A stretch of DNA of 64,000 bases from Anaerolineales bacterium (GCA_030583905.1 CP129481.1:930001-994000), one strand, 5' to 3'; positions 7,391 to 17,975 are shown, numbered from the stretch's first letter. The notes: generated by a model from the sequence alone, not told the origin. A program made the numbers and translations.

Positions 7391-10300
7391 ATGCTTAAGA
7401 ACTTCGTAAAACTATTCAGTGGCGACCCCACAAAAAAGACAGTTGCACAATACGGCGCGCTGGTGGAGCAGGTCAACGCGCTGGAGGCGGAATTTACGTC
7501 CCTCAGCGATGACGCTCTGCGCGCCAAAACGGACGAATTCAAGGCGCGTGTTGCAGCGGCGCTCCCCTCTCCTGTCAGGAGAGGGGCTGGGGGGGAGGTC
7601 GAAAACGAAAAAGACCTCCGCAAAGCCGAGCAGGATGCGTTGAACGAGATCATGCCCGAAGCCTTTGCCGCCGTGCGCGAAGCCTCCAAACGGACGATCG
7701 GTCTGCGCCATTACGATGTGCAGATCATCGGCGGCGCGGCGTTGCATGACGGACAGATCGCGGAAATGCGCACAGGCGAAGGCAAGACGCTGGTCGCCAC
7801 CATGCCGGTCTATCTCAATGCATTGACGGGACGCGGCGTGCACCTCATCACGGTCAACGATTATCTGGCGCGGCGTGATGCGCGTTGGATGGCTCCCATT
7901 TATCAGGCGTTGGGCTTGAGCGTCGGCGTGCTGCAAATGGCGGCAGTGACCGAGAACGGCAAGAAAGCCTTCCTCGTGGATTTCGAGCGCCAGTCACCGC
8001 ATGAAGATCAGGAACACCTGCGCATGGTGGAGCGCGCCGATGCATACCTTGCGGATGTCACCTACGGAACGAATTCCGAGTTCGGCTTCGATTACCTGCG
8101 CGATAACATGGCGATGCGCCTCGAGAACCGCGTCCAACGCGGGCATTACTTTGCCATCGTCGACGAAGTGGACAACGTCCTGATTGACGAAGCGCGCACG
8201 CCGCTCATCATCTCCGGTCCTGCTTCGGGCGACCTGGAATGGTATGGGCGCATGGCACAGGTGGTCAAACAATTGAAGCCCGAAGATTACGACGTGGATG
8301 AAAAGAACCGCAGTGTGGCGTTGACCGAGATCGGCATCAGCCGCGTGGAAACCATTTTGGGATTGCAGCTTCTTGATCCGGATCGCCCCGAAGACCTGAC
8401 TCCCGAACAGGCGCGCCTCACCGGTTATCTGGAACAGGCATTGCGCGCCCAATACCTCTTCCATCGCAACAAGGAGTATCTCGTACAGGCGGGAAAAGTC
8501 GTCATTGTGGATGAGTTCACGGGGCGGCTCATGCCCGGGCGCAGGTGGAGCGACGGTTTGCATCAGGCGGTGGAGGCGAAGGAAGGCGTGAAGGTTGAGC
8601 CGGAGTCGGTCACCTATGCCACCATCACTCTGCAAAATTATTTCCGTCTGTATCAGAAACTGGCGGGCATGACCGGTACTGCGCTGACCGAAGCCGAGGA
8701 GTTCAACAAGATCTACAAGCTTGAGGTCGCGCCCATCCCGCCGAACCTTGAGTATCAATCCTACGGCAAGGACGCGCCGCTGGCGGAGATCAAGGCGAAG
8801 GACGACGAAGGTTACAACTATTCGTATTTTTCAAAAGCGGGCGAAGAAGCGCCCTTGTTCTATCGCAGAAAAGATTACCCCGATATGATCTTCCGCACGG
8901 GGGAGGCAAAAATTCGCGCGATTGTGGCGGAGATCGTCCGCTACCATGCGCTCGGACGCCCAATGTTGGTGGGCACAACCTCCGTTGAATCATCGGAAGG
9001 TCTCTCGAATCGCCTCAAGGCGGAGCCCGTCCGGCGTTTGATGCAGTACCTGCTCGTCCGTGACCAGTACCTGCGCGCGAACGACCTGGAGGAGGATGGT
9101 CGCCTCATCGCGGACCTCGTGCCGTTCAACGAACCCATCGACAAACTCTCCCCCGACGCCTTGCGCAAGTTCATCGCGCCGCACGGCATGACCAGCATCA
9201 GCCTCGATGATGAGAACAACCTGCAAACCCTGCTCACCCTGTTGCGCCTGCCTGAAACCGTGAAGGAACGCTTGAAGAAGATCTTCCAAGGCGGTGTGCC
9301 GCATCAGGTCTTGAACGCCCGCAAACATACCGAAGAGTCGCAGATCATTGCGGGTGCGGGCGCGTTCGGCGCGGTGACGATCGCCACCAACATGGCGGGG
9401 CGCGGTGTGGATATCAAACTCGGCGGCGAACTGGCGGAGGAAGTCATCACGGCGGTCAACCGCGTGTTGGGCAGGGCGGGGCACAAAGACCCGTTCGACA
9501 TGACCATGGAAGAACGCCGCGCGGCACTGAAGAAGATCGACCCATCCGGGTACGGAATTTACGACGCGGAAGTAAAACACTTCCTGCAATACTTCGACGA
9601 CATGGAGCGCGTGAAGGAACTGGGGGGCTTGCACGTCATCGGCTCGGAGCGGCATGAAGCCCGCCGCATCGATAACCAGTTGCGCGGACGCGCCGCCCGT
9701 CAGGGCGACCCCGGTTCTTCGCGTTTTTATCTCTCGCTTCAAGATGACCTGATGCGGCTGTTCGGCGGTGAACAGGTCAGCGGCATGATGGAACGTCTCA
9801 AAGTGGACGATTCGCTCCCGTTGGAAATGCGCCTTGTCAGCAATATCATCGAAGGTTCGCAAACCCGCGTGGAAGGCGCGAACTTCGATGTCCGCAAGCA
9901 TTTGCTGGAATATGACGATGTGCTGAACAAACAACGCCAGCAGATTTACGGTCAGCGTGACCGCATCTTCGTCAAGGAAGACTTGAGCGAAGACATCGCG
10001 GATATGCTCGAAGCCGAAGTGACCCGCCGCGTCGAAGTGGGGTTGGCGGATGAGGAAGGTCCGTGGAAGTTGATCGCCTGGCTGGAACAGATCCAGCCGC
10101 CGTTCGATGGAAAGAACGGATTGTTCCCGTCGTACGGTTTCAAGTTGATCCTGGAGCGGCTGAATGCCGCGGATGTCCGCGCTTCGATGCTCGAGGTGAT
10201 CACCAAAGCCATTGAATCTGAGAATGCGCATGCCCTGCGTGCCATCGAAACATTGATCGAAAAGACTGGCGAATCGCTTGAACAGCAGATCAGCGAGCGC

Positions 10301-11410
10301 GAGGATACGCTGGATGCGTACTTCCAGGGCTTGCGCGATATGGAGGAGATGCCGCGTCCGCAGAAGATGCTGGAGGAGATCAATTCATTGACGCGCCTGC
10401 AATTGCGGCTTGGCAATCAACTGCAAAAAACGCTGGCGGACGATCCCGAAGATGCGAAGGATGAGATCCAGGAACTTGTCGCCAGCCAGTTGACGGTCAT
10501 CAATGCCACGCGCGTGATCGGCGCGATCCAGAACCGCGTTGGTGAGCAGATCCAGTGGCAGAATCCCCTGCCTTCGGATTGGGATGAGTTATCCGATATT
10601 CTGCTGAATACCACACGGGATGCGCTGGAGAAAAAACGCGAACGTTTGGACCATCAGATCGCGCGCGACATGGATGTGTTGTTGCAGCGCGAAGATATTT
10701 CCACGGATGCGGGAAAATTGCGTCTGCTGTTGACCCTCTCGCAGGGCGCGCGCACGGCGTTCGACCAGAAGACCCACAAACAGGTGAAGCAAGTCTTCAT
10801 GCGCTTTACCTATGTCTTTTACGCGGCGCAGTTGATCGAAGGCATGGATGCCGAGTCCGTGACGGATGATGTAATGAATCACCTCGAGGCGGCGGAAGCG
10901 GCGTTGCGCGATACGTGGGGGCAGAGCGAGTTCAACCGCCTCAACCAGAACGCGGCGCGGCTGGCGGATTTCGGTCCTGCGGCGCGGATCGCTTTCGGGG
11001 AGGAACGGCTCAATGAAGCGGTATCAAGCCTCAGTAAGGATGAGGCGGAGACATTGGCTGATTCCCTCGGAAGGTATGTGTTGAATGAAGTCCATCGCCA
11101 GTTGCTGCTGGGTGCGTTCACCGAGTTGTGGGTGGAATACCTTACAAAAGTGGAGGCGCTGCGCGTTTCCATCGGCTTGGAGGCTTACGCGCAGCGTGAC
11201 CCGCTGGTACAATATAAAGGACGTGCGTCCGAGATGTTCGCGCAGTTGATGGAGGACGTACGCGGATTGGTGATCAGCCGCGCGTTTATGGCGCGTCCGC
11301 GCCGTGTGGAGATCACACCCATCGAGACCGCAGAGGAGATCAGCGCGCCGGGCGAAACGTCGGTGCAGGTTGGCGGCAGTAAGAAGAAGAGGAAACGCCG
11401 CAAATCTTAG
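7391..11410 (+). CDS. secA: Preprotein translocase ATPase SecA, long form
   Basis: The Sec export motor of 1,339 residues; E. coli SecA has 901. Start is ATG at 7391 with AAAGGG upstream. Walker A MRTGEGKT is near 127-134, and the DEVD box reads DEVDNVLIDEARTPLIISGP. TNMAGRGVDIKLGG and RRIDNQLRGRAARQGD are present in the second motor domain. Extra sequence lies at 55-85 (partly encoded by a palindromic repeat, see 7562), at about 545-625 between TTSVESSEGLS and the GVPHQVLNARKH motif, and in a C-terminal region of nearly 480 residues. The zinc-binding tail of many SecAs is absent; the protein ends in a lysine/arginine-rich tail. It is followed 10 bases later by add. Confidence 0.97.
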   Translation: MLKNFVKLFSGDPTKKTVAQYGALVEQVNALEAEFTSLSDDALRAKTDEFKARVAAALPSPVRRGAGGEVENEKDLRKAEQDALNEIMPEAFAAVREASKRTIGLRHYDVQIIGGAALHDGQIAEMRTGEGKTLVATMPVYLNALTGRGVHLITVNDYLARRDARWMAPIYQALGLSVGVLQMAAVTENGKKAFLVDFERQSPHEDQEHLRMVERADAYLADVTYGTNSEFGFDYLRDNMAMRLENRVQRGHYFAIVDEVDNVLIDEARTPLIISGPASGDLEWYGRMAQVVKQLKPEDYDVDEKNRSVALTEIGISRVETILGLQLLDPDRPEDLTPEQARLTGYLEQALRAQYLFHRNKEYLVQAGKVVIVDEFTGRLMPGRRWSDGLHQAVEAKEGVKVEPESVTYATITLQNYFRLYQKLAGMTGTALTEAEEFNKIYKLEVAPIPPNLEYQSYGKDAPLAEIKAKDDEGYNYSYFSKAGEEAPLFYRRKDYPDMIFRTGEAKIRAIVAEIVRYHALGRPMLVGTTSVESSEGLSNRLKAEPVRRLMQYLLVRDQYLRANDLEEDGRLIADLVPFNEPIDKLSPDALRKFIAPHGMTSISLDDENNLQTLLTLLRLPETVKERLKKIFQGGVPHQVLNARKHTEESQIIAGAGAFGAVTIATNMAGRGVDIKLGGELAEEVITAVNRVLGRAGHKDPFDMTMEERRAALKKIDPSGYGIYDAEVKHFLQYFDDMERVKELGGLHVIGSERHEARRIDNQLRGRAARQGDPGSSRFYLSLQDDLMRLFGGEQVSGMMERLKVDDSLPLEMRLVSNIIEGSQTRVEGANFDVRKHLLEYDDVLNKQRQQIYGQRDRIFVKEDLSEDIADMLEAEVTRRVEVGLADEEGPWKLIAWLEQIQPPFDGKNGLFPSYGFKLILERLNAADVRASMLEVITKAIESENAHALRAIETLIEKTGESLEQQISEREDTLDAYFQGLRDMEEMPRPQKMLEEINSLTRLQLRLGNQLQKTLADDPEDAKDEIQELVASQLTVINATRVIGAIQNRVGEQIQWQNPLPSDWDELSDILLNTTRDALEKKRERLDHQIARDMDVLLQREDISTDAGKLRLLLTLSQGARTAFDQKTHKQVKQVFMRFTYVFYAAQLIEGMDAESVTDDVMNHLEAAEAALRDTWGQSEFNRLNQNAARLADFGPAARIAFGEERLNEAVSSLSKDEAETLADSLGRYVLNEVHRQLLLGAFTELWVEYLTKVEALRVSIGLEAYAQRDPLVQYKGRASEMFAQLMEDVRGLVISRAFMARPRRVEITPIETAEEISAPGETSVQVGGSKKKRKRRKS
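7562..7599. repeat. Palindromic REP-like repeat inside the secA coding sequence
   Basis: The arms CCCCTCTCCT and AGGAGAGGGG enclose a three-base loop, followed by GCTGGGGGGGAGGT. This is the intergenic REP-like pattern common in Chloroflexota, but here it lies in frame within secA and encodes roughly residues 57-70. A related degenerate copy lies at 12614. Confidence 0.7.
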
Positions 11411-11420
11411 AGGAAGAGTT

Positions 11421-12461
11421 TTGTTTAAAGACGATACTGCTCCGCTGAACAAATACGCTGCACTTCCAAAGGTCGAGTTGCACCGCCATTTGGAGGGGTC
11501 TCTTCGCCTGACAACGATGCTGGATATCGCCCGCCAGCACGGCGTGACGGTTCCGGTGAGCATGTTCAATTTGAGCGGGCTGGTGCAGGTGCAGGACCAG
11601 GACCCGATGACGTTCACGAACTTCCTCGACAAGTTCAAAACTCTGCGGCTTTTTTACAAATCACCCGATGTGATACACCGTGTTACAGAGGAGGCGGTGG
11701 AGGATGCGGCGAAGGATCATGTCCGCTACCTTGAGTTGCGTTTCACGCCTGTGGCGTTGAGCCGCGCGGAGGGCTTTCCCCTGCACGATGTGGTGGATTG
11801 GGTGATCAAAAGTTCGCAAGCCGCCGCAAAGAAATATGAGATCAAGGTCGGGTTGATCGCCTCGGTCAACCGCCATGAGAGTCACGAGCTTGCCGAGCAG
11901 GTGGCGTGGATCGCTGCGGAGCACATGAAGAACGGATTGGTCGGTTTGGATCTGGCTGGCAACGAAGCGGAGTTCGCGTCGGAGCCGTTCTACGGGATCT
12001 TTAAGGAAGCGAAGCAGACCGGTTTGCGGATCACCATCCATGCGGGGGAGTGGGGACCCGCGGAGAACGTCCGTGAAGCCATTGAGAATTTAGGCGCCGA
12101 ACGGATCGGTCATGGTGTGCGTGTATTGGAGGATGAGAATGTCACCGCGCTGGCGAAAGAGAGCGGCACGACGTTCGAAGTGTGTGTGACCAGTAATTTC
12201 CAGTCTGGCGTTGTGAACGATCTAAAGCAGCATCCACTCCCGCGCATGATCGAAAAGGGTCTGAATACGACGATCAACACCGATGATCCCAGTGTCTCCC
12301 GCATCACACTGGCGCGCGAATATCAATATGCCTGTGAAGACTTGGATATATCCATCGACTCCGTGAAGCAGTGCATCCTGAACGCGGCGCAGGCTTCCTT
12401 TTTGCCCGATGTGGAAAAAACGGAGTTCGTGTCGTCCCTAAAGAAGGAATTGAATTTTTAA
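11421..12461 (+). CDS. add: Adenosine deaminase
   Basis: Deaminates adenosine to inosine in purine salvage. It has 346 residues from a TTG start at 11421, preceded by AGAGGAAGAG. No ATG is suitable, and the upstream open frame overlaps secA. Zinc ligands are visible: H21 and H23 in ELHRHLEG, HAGEWG near 210, and the NTDDPSVS loop. RIGHGVR is typical of the family. The length is standard. Ten bases separate it from secA, so co-transcription is likely, although the link looks incidental. Confidence 0.93.
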   Translation: MFKDDTAPLNKYAALPKVELHRHLEGSLRLTTMLDIARQHGVTVPVSMFNLSGLVQVQDQDPMTFTNFLDKFKTLRLFYKSPDVIHRVTEEAVEDAAKDHVRYLELRFTPVALSRAEGFPLHDVVDWVIKSSQAAAKKYEIKVGLIASVNRHESHELAEQVAWIAAEHMKNGLVGLDLAGNEAEFASEPFYGIFKEAKQTGLRITIHAGEWGPAENVREAIENLGAERIGHGVRVLEDENVTALAKESGTTFEVCVTSNFQSGVVNDLKQHPLPRMIEKGLNTTINTDDPSVSRITLAREYQYACEDLDISIDSVKQCILNAAQASFLPDVEKTEFVSSLKKELNF

Positions 12462-12613
12462 GACTGCCATGCCTGATAAGGAACATCAAGGAAAAAATAC
12501 CTGTATGTTCCTGAGCATCCATTCAAAACAAAATCTGTTCATTTGTTAAAACCACCACATTTAAATCAAGGATATCAAAGGCGCTCCTTTGTGTTCTTCG
12601 CAAAGTTGTGGTG

Positions 12614-12650
12614 TGACACCCTCACCCCCTTGTGGAGAGGGAATCTCACC
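12614..12650. repeat. Degenerate REP-like palindrome upstream of acnA
   Basis: CCCTCACCCCC then TGTGGAGAGGG then CTCACC matches the reverse orientation of the repeat at 7562. Just before it (12560-12613) is a CACCAC...CTTTGTG...GTGGTG block resembling the repeat at 19919. Together the two fill most of the 202-base gap between add and acnA. Confidence 0.5.
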
Positions 12651-12663
12651 AAAGGAGTATCCG

Positions 12664-15360
12664 ATGCAAGATTATTTTAATTCCCGCAGCATATTGAAAA
12701 CAGGAGGTAAAGAATACGCCATGTATCGTCTTGATGCGCTGGAAAAGGCGGGGCTGACCAAACTCAGCAAACTGCCGTATTCCATCCGCATCTTGCTTGA
12801 AGCAGCCCTGCGCCAGTGCAATGACAGGGAGATCACCCAGACCGATGTGAAGAATATCGCGGCGTGGTCGCCCAAAGGCGCCCGCCCCGGCATCCCTTTC
12901 CTGCCTGCCCGCGTGGTCATGCAGGATTTCACGGGCGTGCCCGCCGTGGTGGACCTCGCCGCCATGCGCGCCGCTGTTGCCCGCCTTGGGGGGGATCCGA
13001 AGAAAATTAATCCGCTTGTGCCCGTGGATCTGGTCATCGATCATTCGGTGCAGGTGGATTTCTTTGCCACCGCCGATGCGCTCAACCGCAACACCGAAGT
13101 CGAATTCCAGCGCAACCGCGAGCGTTATGAGTTCCTCAAGTGGGGGCAAAAGGCGTTCAGCAACTTCCGCGTTGTGCCGCCGATGACCGGCATCGTGCAT
13201 CAGGTCAACTTGGAATATCTCGCCGACGTGGTCATGACCAAGGATGAGAACGGCACACTGGTTGCCTTCCCCGATACGCTGGTGGGCACCGACTCGCATA
13301 CGACGATGATCAATGGACTCGGCGTAGTTGGCTGGGGTGTGGGCGGCATCGAAGCCGAAGCCGTAATGCTCGGTCAACCCATGGACATGCTGTTGCCCGA
13401 AGTCATCGGTTTTAAACTGTACGGAAAACTCAAGGAGGGCGTTACTGCCACCGACCTTGTGCTTACGGTCACCCAAATGCTGCGCAAAAAGGGCGTGGTG
13501 GACAAGTTTGTCGAGTTCTACGGTGACGGCTTGAGCAATATGTCCCTGCCCGACCGCGCTACTATTGGCAACATGGCTCCCGAGTATGGCGCCACCATGG
13601 GCTACTTCCCGGTGGATGAAGAGACGCTTCGCTACATGCGTCTGACTGGCCGCTCGGAGGAAGTCATCGCCCGCACCGAATCCTACTTCCGCGAACAGGG
13701 ACTCTTCTGCGATGCGAACAGCCCCGAACCGGAATTCACCGATACGCTCGAACTGGATCTCGCATCGGTCGTCCCATCGCTTGCTGGACCCAAACGCCCG
13801 CAGGACCGCGTCGCGTTGACCGACATGCAGTATACCTTCAAAAAAGCATTGACCGCCCCTGTAAAGGATCGCGGCTACGAACTCTCCGGCGAAGCGCTGA
13901 CCCGTGAAGCCACTTTTGGCACGAACGGCGGTACGCAGAAGATGAAGCATGGCGCGGTGGTGATCGCCGCAATTACCTCCTGCACGAATACGAGCAATCC
14001 TTCCGTGTTGGTTGCGGCGGGACTCGTCGCCAGGAAAGCGGTGGAAAAGGGCTTGAACGTCAAGCCGTATGTGAAGACATCCCTCGCTCCCGGCTCACGC
14101 GTAGTGACCGAATATCTCAAGAAGGCTGGTCTCATTGACCCGCTTTCCAAACTCGGCTTCAATGTCATTGCGTATGGCTGCACGACTTGTATCGGCAACT
14201 CCGGTCCATTGCCCGGTGAAGTCGCCAAGGCTGTGACAGGCTCCGATCTCGTTGCGGCGGCGGTCATCTCCGGCAACCGCAACTTTGAAGGGCGCGTGCA
14301 TCCGCTGGTCAAGGCGAACTTCCTTGCTTCGCCGCCGTTGGTGGTTGCTTACGCACTCGCCGGCACCGTGGACATTGACCTGAATAACGAACCGCTCGGT
14401 ACGGGATCGGATGGAGCGGCTGTCTATCTCAAAGATCTGTGGCCCAGCCAAAAGGAGATCCAAGAGGCGATTGCGGCGAGTGTCAATGCTGAAATGTTCA
14501 TGGATAAATATTCTGACGTTTTCTCCGGCTCGGATATGTGGCAGAACATCCAAGTAGCGGAAGGCGATCTGTTCGAGTGGAGCGATGAATCGACTTATAT
14601 TCATCATCCGCCGTACTTCCAGACCCTGACGATCGATGTGCCGTCCATTCAGCCCATCAGGGGTGCGCGCGTGCTCGGCTTGTTCGGTGATTCGATCACA
14701 ACCGATCACATCTCGCCTGCCGGTAACATTGCTATTGACTCGCCCGCCGGTAAATTCCTGCAGGAGCGCGGCGTTCAGCCCAAGGATTTCAACCAGTATG
14801 GCACACGCCGTGGTAATGACCTGGTGATGGCGCGCGGCACGTTTGCGAACATCCGCCTGAAGAACATCATGGTCGCGCCAAAGGAAGGCAACTGGACCAA
14901 ACTTCAACCCTCGGGTGAAGTAATGCCCATCTTTGATGCGGCAATGAAATACAAGGAAGCGGGCATTCCCACGATCGTCCTGGCGGGCAAGGAATACGGT
15001 ACCGGCTCCAGCCGTGACTGGGCAGCGAAGGGTCCGATGCTGCAGGGCGTGAAGGCGGTCATCGCGGAATCGTTTGAACGCATCCACCGCTCGAATTTGG
15101 TCGGCATGGGTGTGCTCCCCCTGAGATTCGCTGATGGTCAGAATGCTGAGTCGCTCGGTCTGGATGGAAGCGAAGTGTTCGACATCGAAGGCTTGGATGA
15201 CGGCATCAAACCGCAAAGCCAGATCATCGTGAAAGCCAGGAAATCCAATGGCAACGTGATCGAGTTCAAAGCCACCGCGTTGTTGAATACCGATGTGGAA
15301 GTCAACTACTACCGCAACGGCGGCATCCTGCACACCGTACTGCGAAATTTAGTGAAGTAA
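12664..15360 (+). CDS. acnA: Aconitate hydratase A
   Basis: TCA-cycle enzyme interconverting citrate and isocitrate, 898 residues (E. coli AcnA has 891). Start ATG at 12664 has AAAGGAG upstream; the open frame further upstream only reads repeat DNA. The iron-sulphur ligands are visible in [11 protein letters not shown] (about 440) and [11 protein letters not shown] (about 506-509). [14 protein letters not shown] and [16 protein letters not shown] in the C-terminal swivel domain match the AcnA/IRP1 type. It stands alone, with a strong terminator after it. Confidence 0.97.
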   Translation: MQDYFNSRSILKTGGKEYAMYRLDALEKAGLTKLSKLPYSIRILLEAALRQCNDREITQTDVKNIAAWSPKGARPGIPFLPARVVMQDFTGVPAVVDLAAMRAAVARLGGDPKKINPLVPVDLVIDHSVQVDFFATADALNRNTEVEFQRNRERYEFLKWGQKAFSNFRVVPPMTGIVHQVNLEYLADVVMTKDENGTLVAFPDTLVGTDSHTTMINGLGVVGWGVGGIEAEAVMLGQPMDMLLPEVIGFKLYGKLKEGVTATDLVLTVTQMLRKKGVVDKFVEFYGDGLSNMSLPDRATIGNMAPEYGATMGYFPVDEETLRYMRLTGRSEEVIARTESYFREQGLFCDANSPEPEFTDTLELDLASVVPSLAGPKRPQDRVALTDMQYTFKKALTAPVKDRGYELSGEALTREATFGTNGGTQKMKHGAVVIAAITSCTNTSNPSVLVAAGLVARKAVEKGLNVKPYVKTSLAPGSRVVTEYLKKAGLIDPLSKLGFNVIAYGCTTCIGNSGPLPGEVAKAVTGSDLVAAAVISGNRNFEGRVHPLVKANFLASPPLVVAYALAGTVDIDLNNEPLGTGSDGAAVYLKDLWPSQKEIQEAIAASVNAEMFMDKYSDVFSGSDMWQNIQVAEGDLFEWSDESTYIHHPPYFQTLTIDVPSIQPIRGARVLGLFGDSITTDHISPAGNIAIDSPAGKFLQERGVQPKDFNQYGTRRGNDLVMARGTFANIRLKNIMVAPKEGNWTKLQPSGEVMPIFDAAMKYKEAGIPTIVLAGKEYGTGSSRDWAAKGPMLQGVKAVIAESFERIHRSNLVGMGVLPLRFADGQNAESLGLDGSEVFDIEGLDDGIKPQSQIIVKARKSNGNVIEFKATALLNTDVEVNYYRNGGILHTVLRNLVK

Positions 15361-15370
15361 CCGAAATAAA

Positions 15371-15404
15371 AAAAATCCCAGACCAGGCGGTCTGGGATTT
15401 TTTT
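15371..15404. terminator. Bidirectional terminator between acnA and the convergent membrane gene
   Basis: A perfect 14-base stem (AAAAATCCCAGACC with its complement) encloses a short loop. It has an A-run on the left and a T-run on the right, so it serves both converging genes. Confidence 0.9.
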
Positions 15405-15405
15405 A

Positions 15406-16152
15406 TTATTCATTCGCTTCTTTGTCGATCTTATCCATCTGGCGGCTGATCAACATGCCGATAATGCTAAAGATCAACAACACGGAAACCACCAGGATCA
15501 TAATGCCGGGGAACCACCATCCCATGATGCTGGCAATGATCCCGATGACGATCATAATGGATAGGAATACAAAGGGACGCAGGGCGGGAACTTCTGCGCC
15601 TCGACTCCGACTTTGTGGATGGTTCAAACCATATAGCCCGATCCCCATCCCAAGCACGCTCACTGCAACAATGATCCATGTGACGCCCCATCCGCTGCCA
15701 GGCAGGTCCACTACAAAGATGCCGCAGCCATTTTGCCGGTTCGGGATCGGATACATGGAATAGACGACGACCTGCGTAAAGACGAAACGGTTCAGATCGA
15801 TATTCTCCGGTCCGATCTCCCAGTTCTTTCTCAGGGTCTCACCCGGTTCCAGGGGAAATCTCTCCGTATTTGAATAGGGCAGGTTGGGTGTGCTGATATC
15901 CACCCGTATGGTGGGGGACGCCCTTCTCTCTAATGTGTTGGTTAACTTTAGGGAAAATGAGGATGTTTCCTCGCGGGTCATCAGGATGGGACAGGAGAGT
16001 CCGCTCAGTTGTGTGCTGGCGAGGCGGTTGAATCCATAAAAGGTGGATTCCAAGTCTGCCCAGGTTGCGACGACGATCAATGCAAGCCCCGGGATCACCC
16101 CAAGAATGTAGGCTGTGGAAAATAACGCGATTCTTGTCTTCTGATTTTGCAT
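15406..16152 (-). CDS. Uncharacterised membrane protein with extracytoplasmic domain
   Basis: A protein of 248 residues I do not recognise. An N-terminal transmembrane segment (about 8-30) precedes an outer domain of about 110 residues that is rich in beta-type alternation and holds two isolated cysteines (one in LSCPILM, one in QNGCGIF). Three more membrane helices follow between about 155 and 235, and the tail is charged. ATG at 16152 has AAGGAAAC upstream. It is divergent from the TIR gene across about 200 bases. Confidence 0.6.
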   Translation of the reverse strand: MQNQKTRIALFSTAYILGVIPGLALIVVATWADLESTFYGFNRLASTQLSGLSCPILMTREETSSFSLKLTNTLERRASPTIRVDISTPNLPYSNTERFPLEPGETLRKNWEIGPENIDLNRFVFTQVVVYSMYPIPNRQNGCGIFVVDLPGSGWGVTWIIVAVSVLGMGIGLYGLNHPQSRSRGAEVPALRPFVFLSIMIVIGIIASIMGWWFPGIMILVVSVLLIFSIIGMLISRQMDKIDKEANE

Positions 16153-16355
16153 ATTCTGTTTCCTTGGATGAAGTGAATTCTATCCACTTTTCCTCTTTTG
16201 GCATGACAGGGAAATCCTGCCGTTTACAGACAGGCGCCCGTCGGAAAAAGTTTATCATGAGAAGATAATTTTCGGTTGCGGCGGCGGGGGTTGGGAAATT
16301 GGTGCTATCTTTTTTTCATCCGATGACTATAATGGAATGGACAAAGGAGAGAAGT

Positions 16356-17966
16356 ATGACCCAAAAAGTCTTCATGAGCTATTCGCGGCGCGAAGTTGGC
16401 TTTGTAGATGACCTTGTCCGCAATCTCGAGGAAAGGAAATATGAAGTCTGGCTGGATTATCGCAACCTGATTCCCGGCACGCCCTGGCAGGATCAGATTT
16501 ATAAGGGCATCCATGATTCTGATGTGATCTTGTTGGTCGTCTCAAAAGCCTCGCTCGGCTCCCAAAATGTGGAGGTGGAATGGCGGCGTGTGCTCGAACA
16601 GAACAAACGCATCATTCTTTTGATCTTCGAAGCTGTGGACCTGCCGCCTGAGTTGGAACAATACGAATGGGTGGATTTCCGCGGCAGTTATAAAGCCGGG
16701 TTGGATGAATTGTTCTCCCAACTGGAGAAGCCCATTCAGGAGGAACACCCCGTTCCGCAAACAGGATTTAAGGTGCCGATGATCGTCTGGGTCGCAGCAC
16801 TGTTCGGCGTGCTCACAGCCGTCATCTCCCTGTTTGCGTTCTGGACGCTCTTTATTCCCTGGCTGCTGGCTCTGCTTCCCTACCGCATCATCAAACGGAA
16901 CTTTAACTTCTCCCAGGTGCAGGCATCCCTGATCGTGCTGCCCTTCGCCTTATTCATGTCTGCAATGACCGTACCCGAAGAACAAATGGATTCTGTTCTC
17001 ACGATGTTCGCCTGCAGTATCCCCGTCATTCTCATTATGGTGCTTCTCCTGCGCTCGGCAGGGATGCAGCGCTGGGGCAAGGAACAGGCAACCATGCCGA
17101 AGTTCGCCAATCCATTGAAACCAAACATCTCCAACCCCCGACCAATATCTTTTTATGTGGACTATGCTTCCGAAGACCGCAAGATCGCGGATGAATTGGT
17201 CCGGGTGTTGAAAAAGTATGGGCACGTACAGAAGGACAAGCCGGAGGACGCAAAATCGGTGTTTGTCCTGCTCTCCCGCTTCAAAAGTGACACGGAAGCG
17301 GATCCTGAAAATCAGGTTGTCTTTCCCGTCGTGGTGCAGACCGGGGATGTCTCGAAGAAATTATCGAAGATCCAATGGATCGACATGCGACACAGCGTGC
17401 ATGGACTGAACACCATCGCTCAGCTCCTGCCGGAGCCGGAGAAACTGCTAAAGGCGCTGGGCAACCGTCCGCGCGGCAATCAATTGATCCTGCCTGCGCC
17501 GGTCACAGCGATGTATTATTTCCTTATCTTGCTGGGAGTGCTCGTCCTTGGCACCTTCACAAAACTTGTCTTTGGGCTTGCGGCATCGGATATTTCCATG
17601 GATGCCTTTGACAACGCCCTGGCTTCTGTATTCTTCCCTTATCTGATCAGCGTCGTCCTTACGGGACTTTTGATCTATTTCATGACGCGGTCTCTTCTCC
17701 GTCGTCAGGGACGAATGGCTGGTTTCTGGAGTTTTTCGCTGGCATTGTTCCTGCTGGGGTGTCTTCTCTTCTGGCAATTCATCATGGGCGGCAATGTCAT
17801 AGCCGTGATCGATGAGCTTGACCCTAACGCCGACATCAGCGCCGCATTCGTGACCTTCTTCCCAATTACGATCTACGTGATCGGGGCAGCGGTGATGGGC
17901 ATCTTCCTCTTCTTCCGCCGCAGGGATATCATGCTGTGGTTCCCGGCAAAAGTAAAGCGCAAATGA
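16356..17966 (+). CDS. Membrane protein with one canonical and one degenerate TIR domain
   Basis: A 536-residue protein; ATG at 16356 has GGAGAG upstream. Residues 1-140 are a bacterial TIR domain: KVFMSYSRRE, then DSDVILLVVSKASLGSQNVEVEW, with Glu73/Glu75 in the position of the catalytic acid. Four hydrophobic helices (about 145-245) follow. A second region at about 265-365 again looks TIR-like (ISFYVDYASEDRKIADEL, later SVFVLLSRF) but lacks the acidic helix. Four more helices end the protein. Known TIR proteins act as NAD+ hydrolases or as scaffolds; this arrangement suggests a membrane sensor or effector. No partner defence gene is adjacent, so a defence role is speculative. Confidence 0.8.
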   Translation: MTQKVFMSYSRREVGFVDDLVRNLEERKYEVWLDYRNLIPGTPWQDQIYKGIHDSDVILLVVSKASLGSQNVEVEWRRVLEQNKRIILLIFEAVDLPPELEQYEWVDFRGSYKAGLDELFSQLEKPIQEEHPVPQTGFKVPMIVWVAALFGVLTAVISLFAFWTLFIPWLLALLPYRIIKRNFNFSQVQASLIVLPFALFMSAMTVPEEQMDSVLTMFACSIPVILIMVLLLRSAGMQRWGKEQATMPKFANPLKPNISNPRPISFYVDYASEDRKIADELVRVLKKYGHVQKDKPEDAKSVFVLLSRFKSDTEADPENQVVFPVVVQTGDVSKKLSKIQWIDMRHSVHGLNTIAQLLPEPEKLLKALGNRPRGNQLILPAPVTAMYYFLILLGVLVLGTFTKLVFGLAASDISMDAFDNALASVFFPYLISVVLTGLLIYFMTRSLLRRQGRMAGFWSFSLALFLLGCLLFWQFIMGGNVIAVIDELDPNADISAAFVTFFPITIYVIGAAVMGIFLFFRRRDIMLWFPAKVKRK

Positions 17967-17975
17967 ATAAAGAAT

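Noticed and set aside
12646..15333. Two minus-strand open frames of over 400 residues opposite acnA
   Set aside because: They are antisense to a perfectly conserved aconitase, have no ribosome sites, and reflect codon bias in a GC-rich gene.
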